Assembly: GCA_020051175.1 (NCBI GenBank)
Contig: JAGVJJ010000098.1
Span: forward strand, 1 to 40,849
Origin: Bacteroidia bacterium
Lineage (GTDB): Bacteria; Bacteroidota; Bacteroidia; 2-12-FULL-35-15
DNA: 40,849 bases
Direction of reading: 5' to 3'
Position 1 is the first letter of the stretch, and each line of letters begins with the position of its first letter. A program made the position numbers and the translations under genes. Below the pieces are notes generated by a model. It saw only the letters and a list, made by a program, of their open reading frames with translations. It searched no databases and had not been told where the DNA came from. This document shows positions 1 through 6,916 of the stretch, one piece after another.

Positions 1-362
1 CACAGAGTTTGAACAATTATTGGAAAGCCCTCTGCAGCCCCTTCGACCAGGCTCTCCAACGAAGCGGCAGAGCCGCGAAATATTTGTAGTAGTAATGAGA
101 AATAAATCAAACCAAGGTGCAGCGCACCGGAAATATTATTACCACAGAATTTGAACAATTATTGGAAAGCCCTTCGACCAGGCTCTCCAGCGAAGCGGCA
201 GAGCCGCGAAATATTTGTAGTAGTAATGAGAAATAAATCAAACCAAGGTGCAGCGCACCGGAATATTATTACCACAGAGTTTGAACAATTATTGGAAAGC
301 CCTCTGCAGCCCCTTCGATCAGGCTCTCCAAGGGAGTCCTTTGTACAGGGTGACAACACACA
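1..362. repeat. Tandem repeat, about 2.6 copies of a 130-142 bp unit
   Basis: Unit 1 is 1-142, unit 2 is 143-272 and a partial unit 3 starts at 273; each begins cacaga(g/a)tttgaacaatt. Units 1 and 2 are nearly identical except that unit 2 lacks about 12 bases (the tctgcagcccc stretch) after ggaaagccc. Each full unit carries short palindromes, such as ggtgc-agc-gcacc, and the word cttcgaccaggctct. Unit 3 departs after aggctctcca and ends in cagggtgacaacacac, a tail also found at 38856-38871. The array fills the 384 bases before the 3' end of rsmE and may continue left of the window. ORFs reading through it are repeat-encoded and are not taken as genes. Confidence 0.9.
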
Positions 363-384
363 ATAGAAATTTTTATACTATTCA

Positions 385-1107
385 CTACTCATTCAACACA
401 TTCACAGCCGTACAAGCATACAAAGCAGCCGTTTCTGTCCTTAGCCTGCTGTTACCAAGGCTAATGGCCTGGTAGCCATTATTAAGTGCTATTTTCACCT
501 CGTCCGTTGTAAAATCGCCTTCGGGGCCTATAAGTACGAGTGCAGGTTCTTCTTTTTTATAAAGCTGTTTTAAATGTGGTTTTTGCTCGTTTGCATAACA
601 ATGAGCAATAAATTTTTGTCCTTTGAATTGTGAGGTTACAGCCATGAACTTTTTAAAATCAACCATCTCATTGATTTTTGGCAGGTAGGCCTTCAGGCTT
701 TGTTTAATGGCTGAAACGGCCACTTTATTCAGGCGTTCTGCTTTAACAACTGTGCGTTCGGTGTTTTTACAATCAATAATCGAAACTTCATCAATACCGG
801 TTTCTGTAGCTTTTTCAAGGAACCACTCCAGTCGGTCCATGCTTTTAGTAGGGGCGATGGCAATGTGCAGGCAGTGGTTACGTTTGCCGTATTCCTTTTT
901 GGTTTCAACAATACGTACAGAGCAGCGCTTGGGATTGTCATCGGTAATTTCAGCTTCGTACCAGCCACCTTGTCCGTCAACTAATGTAATTTTATCTGTA
1001 GTAGCTAAGCGCAGAACTCGAACGCAGTGTTTGCTTTCTTCTTCGTTTAATGTATACGAACCTGATTGGGGCTGAAGTAAGAGGTCCGGAGTATAAAACA
1101 GGTGCAT
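385..1107 (-). CDS. rsmE: 16S rRNA (uracil-1498-N3)-methyltransferase RsmE
   Basis: The 240-residue product matches RsmE in length and layout. An N-terminal PUA-like RNA-binding part contains NEEESKHCVRVLR, and a C-terminal SPOUT trefoil-knot methyltransferase domain follows. Family motifs seen are PTKSMDRLEWFLEKATETG in the middle, LIGPEGDF near residues 194-199 and LGNSRLRTETAA near the C-terminus, which form the S-adenosylmethionine knot. The enzyme methylates U1498 in 16S rRNA of the assembled 30S subunit. The start is an ATG. It lies downstream of pckA on the same strand, but a strong terminator at 1161-1195 separates them, so it probably has its own promoter. I see no clean promoter box between them. 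Confidence 0.95.
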   Translation of the reverse strand: MHLFYTPDLLLQPQSGSYTLNEEESKHCVRVLRLATTDKITLVDGQGGWYEAEITDDNPKRCSVRIVETKKEYGKRNHCLHIAIAPTKSMDRLEWFLEKATETGIDEVSIIDCKNTERTVVKAERLNKVAVSAIKQSLKAYLPKINEMVDFKKFMAVTSQFKGQKFIAHCYANEQKPHLKQLYKKEEPALVLIGPEGDFTTDEVKIALNNGYQAISLGNSRLRTETAALYACTAVNVLNE

Positions 1108-1160
1108 AGTACTCTTAATTGCTACGCGAAGAGTTTGTTTGAAATTAAAATAAAGTATAA

Positions 1161-1195
1161 GGATAAAAATAAAACCCCTCTCCTTAGGAGAGGGG
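1161..1195 (-). terminator. Rho-independent terminator after pckA
   Basis: Read on the minus strand, a GC-rich stem pairs 1175-1184 with 1186-1195 (cccctctcct / aggagagggg), and TTTTATTTTTATCC follows at 1174-1161. It begins 14 bases past the pckA stop. The adjoining caggggg-agagg resembles a dispersed Bacteroidota repeat word, so the terminator may derive from a repeat. The repeat at 11608-11676 is of similar character. Confidence 0.85.
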
Positions 1196-1208
1196 CAGGG
1201 GGAGAGGT

Positions 1209-2825
1209 TTATGCATTTACAGCAGCCACTTTTGGTGCAGCCGACATAATTTCATCGTTGGCAGCACTTGCATACTGCTCAAAGTTCTTAATGAAAGAAC
1301 CTGCCAGTTTGTTGGCTGTTGTGTCAAATGCTTCTTTATCTTTCCAGGTATTGCGTGGGTTCAGGATTTCTGAAGGAACGCCCGGGCATTCTGTTGGTGC
1401 ATTTAACCCGAAAATTGGCAATGTTTCATATTTCACATTCTCCAGCTGTCCGGTAAGTGCTGCTGTGATCAATGAACGTGTGTAAGACAGTTTCATACGG
1501 CTTCCAACACCGAAAGAACCACCCGACCAGCCAGTGTTAACCAGCCAAACGGTAACTTTGTTTTCTTTCAGTTTTTTGCCCAATAGCTCAGCATATTTTG
1601 TTGGGTGCAATGGTAAAAACACTTTACCAAAGCAAGCCGAGAATGTAAGTTGTGGTTCAGTAACACCAACCTCGGTACCTGCAACTTTAGCAGTGTAACC
1701 TGAAATAAAGTGGTACATTGCCTGGGCTGTAGTTAATTTGGAAATTGGAGGTAAAACACCATAAGCATCGCAGGTAAGAAAGAAAATATTTTTAGGTATA
1801 TTCCCTACTGACGGCTCAACAGCATTCTCAATGTAATGAATAGGGTAACCTACACGTGTATTTTCTGTTTTACTGATGTTGCAGAAGTCAACGGTAGAAG
1901 TATTGTCGAAAAATTCAGTGTTCTCAAGTAATGAACCAAATTTAACGGCATTGAAAATCTGAGGTTCTTTTTCTTTTGTTAAATCCACACATTTAGCATA
2001 GCAGCCACCTTCAAAATTGAAGATGCCTTTTTCGCTCCAGCCGTGTTCGTCATCACCAATCAGGCCACGGTTAGGGTCGGCAGAAAGGGTGGTTTTACCT
2101 GTTCCGGACAAACCAAAGAAAATCGCAGTATCGCCATCTTTGCCAATGTTAGCTGAGCAGTGCATGGAAAGCACTCCTTTTTCGTGTGGCAATATGTAGT
2201 TCAAAAGGGAGAAAATTCCTTTTTTTATTTCACCTGTATAACCAGAACCACCAATAAGGATAACCTTTTTAGTCATGTTCAGGATAGTGAAATTGTGCTG
2301 GCGTGTACCGTCAATAGCAGGTGTAGCCCTGAAGCCCGGCACACAAATAATCGTCCACTCCGGGGTGAAATTCATGATTTCATCATGAGTAGGACGTAAA
2401 AACAGGTTGTTTGCAAACAGGTTGGACCAAGGTGTTTCAGTCACAACACGGATGTTCAGGCTATAATTCGGGTCAGCGCAGGCGTAGGAGTCGCGTACAT
2501 AAACATCACGTCCGGCAAGGTAAGCGCACATACGGTTATAAAGAACATCAAATTTGGCAGCATCGAATTTAAAATTCACATCGCCCCACCATACCGTATC
2601 TTTTGTTTTTTCATCGTAAACGATAAATTTATCTTTTGGGGAACGGCCCATAAATTCACCAGTATCAACAGCTAAAGCCCCTGTATCTGTAAGAACACCT
2701 TCGCCTCTTATTAAAGTTTCTTCAACAAGTTCTGCAGCATTTAAATTCCAGTACGCAGCAGATACATTCTCTAAACCTAAACTTGCAATGCTTGCATTTT
2801 TGGCTTTTATTCCAAATTCATTCAT
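1209..2825 (-). CDS. pckA: Phosphoenolpyruvate carboxykinase (ATP)
   Basis: The 538-residue protein has the normal length for ATP-dependent PEPCK. It converts oxaloacetate and ATP to phosphoenolpyruvate, ADP and CO2, the entry step of gluconeogenesis, in the cytoplasm. Visible motifs are the substrate-site FMGRSPKDKFIV near residues 58-69, the kinase-1 P-loop GLSGTGKTTLSADP (from about residue 238), the metal-site region LIGDDEHGWS and the FEGGCYAK motif, and a C-terminal LVNTGWSGGSFGVGSRM. The start is ATG in MNEFGIKAK. About 80 bases upstream, ctaaaata (2904-2911) with a CAA 18 bases further out could be a weak minus-strand promoter. It is transcribed alone and closed by the hairpin at 1161-1195. 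Confidence 0.97.
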   Translation of the reverse strand: MNEFGIKAKNASIASLGLENVSAAYWNLNAAELVEETLIRGEGVLTDTGALAVDTGEFMGRSPKDKFIVYDEKTKDTVWWGDVNFKFDAAKFDVLYNRMCAYLAGRDVYVRDSYACADPNYSLNIRVVTETPWSNLFANNLFLRPTHDEIMNFTPEWTIICVPGFRATPAIDGTRQHNFTILNMTKKVILIGGSGYTGEIKKGIFSLLNYILPHEKGVLSMHCSANIGKDGDTAIFFGLSGTGKTTLSADPNRGLIGDDEHGWSEKGIFNFEGGCYAKCVDLTKEKEPQIFNAVKFGSLLENTEFFDNTSTVDFCNISKTENTRVGYPIHYIENAVEPSVGNIPKNIFFLTCDAYGVLPPISKLTTAQAMYHFISGYTAKVAGTEVGVTEPQLTFSACFGKVFLPLHPTKYAELLGKKLKENKVTVWLVNTGWSGGSFGVGSRMKLSYTRSLITAALTGQLENVKYETLPIFGLNAPTECPGVPSEILNPRNTWKDKEAFDTTANKLAGSFIKNFEQYASAANDEIMSAAPKVAAVNA

Positions 2826-3000
2826 TTATTCTGTTTTTGGTTATTTTTTGGTTAATTTAAGTTTGTTTAAAGTGTAAAATTAATAAAAAAATGGTTTTTT
2901 ACGCTAAAATAAAGCACCTAACATTTCAACAACAGTGTTAATATCTTTTTTATGTCTCTTTTGGGGATTTTTCTCAATGAACGGTAACTGGCGGGGTTTT

Positions 3001-5415
3001 TTAAAACTTTATGCCAATTACCAGAATGTCGTCCGTTTGAGGGGTATTTCCCTGCCAGTTGTGCAGGGTAGTGGCGAACAGCTCTTTTTGTCCGGAAGGT
3101 TCCAGTGGATGACTTTTAAGTATCAGATCCTTGAACTGCTGTGAACCGAATTTTTGTTTGTTATCTGCCCCGAACTGGTCCTTAAAACCATCTGAAAAAA
3201 TGTAAATGCCCATACCAGGTTCAATAGGGATAACATGGTTTGTGAATTTAGTCTCCAATGGATTTTTGGGCCGGAAAGTAAGCCCACCACCTATTGATTC
3301 TTTTGTTGAATTAACTATTGATAACTCATTGTTTTTCAGTATACAAAGAGGGTTTTGTGCGCCTGCATACTGAAGTTCCTTATTTTTAAAATCAATACAG
3401 CATAGAGCGATGTCCATACCATCCCTGGACATTTTCTGGCCCTTTTTCTGATGCAGCGCTTCGTATATTCCGAGGTTCAAATGGTAGAGTATTTCCGATG
3501 GCTGGGTAATGCGTTTTTCATTTACAATCTGGTTCAGCAGAGTGTTGCCAATCATGCTCATAAATGCTCCCGGAACTCCATGACCGGTACAGTCGGCTGC
3601 GGCTATTATTAATAGTTCGGAGTTGCTAGTTGGTAGTTCGTAGTTTTTGGTATTGGCGGGAAGTTCGGAGTTGTTTTTGGGCTGGAAGTCCGAAGTCCGA
3701 AGTCCGGAGTTAATGGATTCATTGACTTTAACTCCGAACTCCGAACTCTGAACTCCCGACTCCTGACTTCCGGCTTCCGACTTCCGGCTTCCGACTATTT
3801 TCGAGAACCAATAAAAATCCCCACTTACAATATCCTTGGGCTGCAGAAAAATGAAAGAACCAGGAATATGCTTTTGGATTTCGGTTTCATCAATTAAAAT
3901 ACTTTCCTGGATAAACTGGGCATAATTGATACTGTCCACAATTTTTTCCTTTTGCTTTTCAATGATACTTTTTTGTTTTTGCGTAATGCGCCAGCGGTTA
4001 TACATAAAGGCGGCAAACACGGCAATCAGCAGCAGAAAGCAAGAGACAAAAATGAGGATGAGTTTTTGGCGTTGTTTTTCTTTAAGGGCAATGGCATTCT
4101 GCTTTTCCTGTTCTGCTTTGGCTATGGCCTGCTGCTTTTCAAATTCAAAATTCATTTCTGAGCGTACAGCCTTTTTGGTATTTTCCTCGTTAAAAATACT
4201 ATCCTTTAGTGCCGAATATTTTAAATAATGTTCCAGGGCTTTTGCGGGCTGATTGCTTTTCTGGTATAAATCAAACAAAAACTGTTCGTGTTCCTTCATC
4301 AGGTGCAGGGCATTTATTTCGGTGGAAATAAGCAGGGCCTGCTGCAGGTTATTTTCGGCTTCTTTATATCTTTTTAAAAGGATTTGTGCGCTCCCGATAT
4401 TCCCCAAAGAGGTGGCGATGCCACTTTTGCTTTTTAGCCTTTTAAACACTTCCAACGCTTTGTAATCGTATTCAAGCAGTTTTTCAAAATCTCTTTTATC
4501 GTAATATATACTGGCAATATTGATATAATGACGGGCAATATCTTCTTGATTATCAAGCTCTTTGTCTATTTCGAGGGCTTTTAAATGATTTTGGAGGGCT
4601 TTTTCGTATTCATGCAAATGGCGATAAGTAATGCCTATGTTACTCAGGCAGAGGGCTATTTTGCTTTTTGAGCCAATTTCTTCCGACAGTTTAAGTGCCC
4701 TGAAATGATAATCCAATGATTTCTGATGGTCATTTTTAAAATGATATACATTGCCGATATTGATGAGTTTGGTGGCTATAAGAGTTTTATTACCAAGTAG
4801 TTCGGAGGCCTTTAGCGCTTCAAAATGCGCTTCCAGCGATTTGGGGTAATTCCCCTGTTCCATATAGATAGCACCTATATTGCCGAGTATTACAGACTGG
4901 CGTTCCAGGATACGGGATTTTGGGTTGAGAACAGTATCCTTTTCCATCTCCTTAAAAAGTGCCAGCGCTTTAAAATTATAATCAAGCGCCAGGTTGTACT
5001 CATCCCTGATTTTGTAAAATGCACCCAGCTGCACGTAACATTTACCGATTAACTGGTAAATATCGTTCCTCACTTTTTTTTGGGTTGCTTCCGAAGAAGA
5101 TGTATAGCTGATATAATTCTGGGCAAGATTAAAAGCTTCATTGCTCAGTGCGATAGCTGTATCGGTATTGATATTTCTCAGTTCCCAGGCAAGTTTGTTC
5201 AATGTTTTGGCACGTATGGTATCAATATCAAGCCCCAGGCTCTGGCCTTGTATTATAGGTCGTGATTCGGCCTGAGACACAATGCTGTTAAGTACATTTT
5301 TCAGCGAATCTATAAGATGGTCGCGGCTGCTGCCATTTTTGTTGGTTTGTGCGGCACTTGTAAAGGTGTATAAAGAGAGAAAAGTGTAAAGTAAAAAGGC
5401 TATTACTTTTTTCAT
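3001..5415 (-). CDS. Membrane TPR protein with C-terminal SpoIIE-type PP2C phosphatase (paralogue 1)
   Basis: The 804-residue protein starts with a signal peptide (MKKVIAFLLYTFLSLYTF, then SAAQ). Tandem tetratricopeptide repeats follow to about residue 410, for example SLDYHFRALKLSEEIGSKSK and ALQNHLKALEIDKELDNQ. A charged coiled-coil stretch leads to one transmembrane helix near 451-472. A PP2C/SpoIIE serine phosphatase domain runs from about 518 to the end. Metal-site motifs are visible: DIVSGDFYWF, AAADCTGHGVPGAFMSMIG, SRDGMDIALC and FSDGFKDQFG. The layout implies a periplasmic TPR sensor with a cytoplasmic phosphatase; the substrate, perhaps an anti-sigma-antagonist protein, is unknown. 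Residues about 541-601 are a low-complexity insert absent from the neighbouring paralogue (see 3613-3795). The IS at 5475-6906 lies 59 bases upstream of the start and separates this gene from paralogue 2. Confidence 0.9.
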   Translation of the reverse strand: MKKVIAFLLYTFLSLYTFTSAAQTNKNGSSRDHLIDSLKNVLNSIVSQAESRPIIQGQSLGLDIDTIRAKTLNKLAWELRNINTDTAIALSNEAFNLAQNYISYTSSSEATQKKVRNDIYQLIGKCYVQLGAFYKIRDEYNLALDYNFKALALFKEMEKDTVLNPKSRILERQSVILGNIGAIYMEQGNYPKSLEAHFEALKASELLGNKTLIATKLINIGNVYHFKNDHQKSLDYHFRALKLSEEIGSKSKIALCLSNIGITYRHLHEYEKALQNHLKALEIDKELDNQEDIARHYINIASIYYDKRDFEKLLEYDYKALEVFKRLKSKSGIATSLGNIGSAQILLKRYKEAENNLQQALLISTEINALHLMKEHEQFLFDLYQKSNQPAKALEHYLKYSALKDSIFNEENTKKAVRSEMNFEFEKQQAIAKAEQEKQNAIALKEKQRQKLILIFVSCFLLLIAVFAAFMYNRWRITQKQKSIIEKQKEKIVDSINYAQFIQESILIDETEIQKHIPGSFIFLQPKDIVSGDFYWFSKIVGSRKSEAGSQESGVQSSEFGVKVNESINSGLRTSDFQPKNNSELPANTKNYELPTSNSELLIIAAADCTGHGVPGAFMSMIGNTLLNQIVNEKRITQPSEILYHLNLGIYEALHQKKGQKMSRDGMDIALCCIDFKNKELQYAGAQNPLCILKNNELSIVNSTKESIGGGLTFRPKNPLETKFTNHVIPIEPGMGIYIFSDGFKDQFGADNKQKFGSQQFKDLILKSHPLEPSGQKELFATTLHNWQGNTPQTDDILVIGIKF
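3613..3795. repeat. Palindromic short-word repeat inserted in frame in the phosphatase gene
   Basis: This block consists of variants of agttcggagtt / ggaagtccgaagtcc on one side and aactccgaactc / cttccggcttccgac on the other. The strand sense switches around a ggagttaa...ttaactcc hairpin near 3706-3737. It encodes a Ser/Glu/Gly/Asn-rich stretch between FYWFSKIV and LLIIAAADCTG. In the neighbouring paralogue only about 11 residues lie between the equivalent motifs. The length stays in frame and no stop occurs. Similar words (actccgaatt, actaccgactat) occur in the intergenic DNA at 10200-10300. Confidence 0.85.
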
Positions 5416-5474
5416 TTATATAAACCGTTTAATGGTTTTATTATAATTTTTTGGAGGGACAAAAGATATAAAAA

Positions 5475-5499
5475 CGCACCTATCCCTTTAAAGGTTTTT
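5475..5499 (+). repeat. Left terminal inverted repeat of the IS1595 element
   Basis: It reads CGCACCTATCCCTTT followed by AAAGGTTTTT and is the complement of the right end except at one base (position 15). The target duplication TATAAAAA directly precedes it. Confidence 0.95.
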
Positions 5500-5528
5500 G
5501 GTGTAGTTAGTTAATGGTTTGTAATTTG

Positions 5529-5536
5529 TATATTTG
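5529..5536 (+). promoter_or_regulatory. Putative -7 box inside the IS, driving the 53-residue passenger
   Basis: TATATTTG matches the Bacteroidota TAnnTTTG box exactly and lies 18 bases before the ATG at 5555. No good -33 TTTG sits at the usual 19-base spacing; the nearest TTTG is at 5497-5500. Because the box overlaps an in-frame TTG at 5534, the ATG at 5555 is the better start. Confidence 0.4.
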
Positions 5537-5554
5537 GTGAAAAAAATTAGATAC

Positions 5555-5716
5555 ATGAAAATAGATAATCATAAAGCTGAAAGTTTAATTTGTCAATATC
5601 ACAATAAAAAAGTTGAGATAATAAATACTCCTGATGGAGTAGATTACAAATTTTGTTGCCAATCGTTTCGTTCTGAATTTGCAAAAATAGTTTCCAAACC
5701 TAAGAAAAAGTCATAG
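5555..5716 (+). CDS. IS passenger: 53-residue Cys/His-rich small protein of unknown function
   Basis: I do not recognise this protein with certainty. It begins MKIDNHKAESLICQYHNKK and has Cys13, His16 and an adjacent Cys34-Cys35 pair, a pattern that could bind zinc. The tail is basic (VSKPKKKS). It reads opposite to the transposase and starts just inside the left terminal repeat. A -7-like box at 5529-5536 would allow independent expression. An in-frame TTG at 5534 would add 7 residues but overlaps that box. Its end overlaps the end of the minus-strand ORF 5700-5894 by 17 bases. It may be a regulator or passenger carried by the IS; no function can be assigned from sequence alone. Confidence 0.55.
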   Translation: MKIDNHKAESLICQYHNKKVEIINTPDGVDYKFCCQSFRSEFAKIVSKPKKKS

Positions 5717-5894
5717 CAGTTAATTCACATATTCCCCTTATTTGATTAGTATCTATTTTAGATAACTCTTTCTCTATTTTAGCCAAAAAATCTGCCCTTT
5801 TTTTAGGTGTGTTTTTACCTTGTATAATCAACGTCTTTGTTGGATATACAGTTGCTGAACAGGGTGATTCCTTTTTTGTTTTTTTACTTTCCAT
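5700..5894 (-). CDS. IS passenger: 64-residue basic small protein downstream of the transposase
   Basis: The product begins MESKKTKKESPCSATVYPTK and continues with a Lys-rich helical stretch (KRADFLAKIEKELSKI). Its ATG lies inside the last codons of the transposase gene, an 11-base overlap in a different frame, so translation may be coupled to it. No signal peptide, membrane segment or known domain is visible. The convergent overlap with the plus-strand passenger at 5700-5716 is unusual. It may be an accessory or regulatory protein of the element, or a spurious ORF. The coupling and its length make it plausible. Confidence 0.5.
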   Translation of the reverse strand: MESKKTKKESPCSATVYPTKTLIIQGKNTPKKRADFLAKIEKELSKIDTNQIRGICELTAMTFS

Positions 5895-6846
5895 ATGCTA
5901 CCTCCTTTACTTCCTGTGTTGATTCCGCTTTCCAGTACAGGAGTTCCTTTTCGTGCGTTACAGCTCTTTTTAAAAAGTCGTCAAGTTGATTACCTCTAAA
6001 ATTCCTGTGATTAAATTTCCATTCAAATTCTACTAAATAAAAGGGTAGGTATTTCTTACTTATTGCTTTGTAACTGCCTTTTATTCCGTTCTTTATAGCA
6101 CTCCAAAAACCCTCAATAGTATTAACGTGAACTATTCCTTTACTAAATGATTTGGAGTGATTTATTTCAAGCCTATCAATATATGTTTCCAGTTCTTTGT
6201 AAGACTTAAACCCGTCCGTTACAAGTATAGAATTATCCTTACTTGCATAGTGTTTAAGCATAGCCAATAAGTTACGTTTAGTGAGCTTTTCCATTACTTG
6301 CGTATGAACAGCACCCTTTCTCTGTACCATTCCAGCAACAGAAACTTTATTTGTACCTCTGCCGCGTTTTAATGATATAGTTTCCCCACCTATACTTGTA
6401 TCGCTATCAGGTATCTTGTGTTTCTTTCGTGCTTTACCACCAAAATAGCTTTCGTCCATTTCTATAATACCATTCAGTTTAGTATCAGGCATTAACATTC
6501 CTATCCTAATACGCATTGCTACATAATATGCAGTTTTGTATGAACAGCCAATATTTCTTTCTATTTCCTTTGCTGCAATGCCACTTTTTGCATTCAAGAC
6601 AAGACCAATTATCATAAACCATTTTGGCAAAGGCAATCGGGAACTCTCAAAAATAGTATCAACCAATACAGTAAACGACCTTTTACAGCTTTTACAAGAG
6701 TGCCTACCTATCTCGCTTTTAACCTTTCTATTACGCTTTGAACTACAATAAGGGCATATTACAGAATTTCCCCATCGCAACTTTTCAAGTTTAGCAATAC
6801 ATTTGGCTTTTGTGTTGTATTCTTTGCTTATCTCTAAAATATTCAT
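5884..6846 (-). CDS. IS1595-family (ISXO2-like) transposase
   Basis: The 320-residue protein has an N-terminal zinc ribbon with Cys31, Cys34, Cys51 and Cys54 (CPYC...CKSC). A helix-turn-helix-like part (KEIERNIGCSYKTAYYVAMR) and an ISXO2-like DDE domain follow. The probable catalytic triad is Asp131 (MDESYFGG), Asp211 (VTDGFKSY) and Glu245 (NTIEGFWSAIK), all present, with typical C-terminal FEWKFNHR. The reading frame is complete, so the element is likely active or only recently silenced. It sits between matching terminal repeats. An AT-rich tatattta on the coding strand near 6869-6876 may serve as its promoter. Confidence 0.96.
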   Translation of the reverse strand: MNILEISKEYNTKAKCIAKLEKLRWGNSVICPYCSSKRNRKVKSEIGRHSCKSCKRSFTVLVDTIFESSRLPLPKWFMIIGLVLNAKSGIAAKEIERNIGCSYKTAYYVAMRIRIGMLMPDTKLNGIIEMDESYFGGKARKKHKIPDSDTSIGGETISLKRGRGTNKVSVAGMVQRKGAVHTQVMEKLTKRNLLAMLKHYASKDNSILVTDGFKSYKELETYIDRLEINHSKSFSKGIVHVNTIEGFWSAIKNGIKGSYKAISKKYLPFYLVEFEWKFNHRNFRGNQLDDFLKRAVTHEKELLYWKAESTQEVKEVAYGK

Positions 6847-6881
6847 TCTATTTGTTGATTATTAGATACTTAAATATAATT

Positions 6882-6906
6882 AAAAACCTTTTAAGGGATA
6901 GGTGCG
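6882..6906 (-). repeat. Right terminal inverted repeat of the IS1595 element
   Basis: It reads aaaaaccttttaagggatag then gtgcg, the complement of the left end with one mismatch. The second copy of the target duplication TATAAAAA follows directly, 2 bases before the stop codon of the adjacent phosphatase gene. Confidence 0.95.
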
Positions 6907-6916
6907 TATAAAAAAA

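Larger units (their letters stand above)
5475..6906 (-). mobile_element. Complete IS1595-family insertion sequence with passenger ORFs
   Basis: The element is 1432 bp. Its 25-bp terminal inverted repeats begin CGCACCTATCCCTT at each end and match at 24 of 25 positions (5475-5499 and 6882-6906). The flanking 8-bp target duplication is TATAAAAA, at 5467-5474 and 6907-6914; 8 bp is the usual duplication for IS1595-type elements. Inside are an intact 320-residue ISXO2-like transposase and two small ORFs (5555-5716 plus, 5700-5894 minus). The insertion lies 2 bases beyond the stop codon of phosphatase paralogue 2. Removing it restores a spacer of about 61 bases between the two phosphatase genes. 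The intact ends and exact duplication suggest a fairly recent insertion. Confidence 0.96.

Noticed and set aside
151..475. Short plus- and minus-strand ORFs in the tandem repeat
   Set aside because: They are encoded by the repeated units themselves, recur frame-shifted in the copies, and show no domain or plausible start signal.
1102..1485. Plus-strand ORF of 127 codons opposite pckA
   Set aside because: It is antisense to the highly conserved 3' part of pckA and its first codons run through the terminator hairpin.
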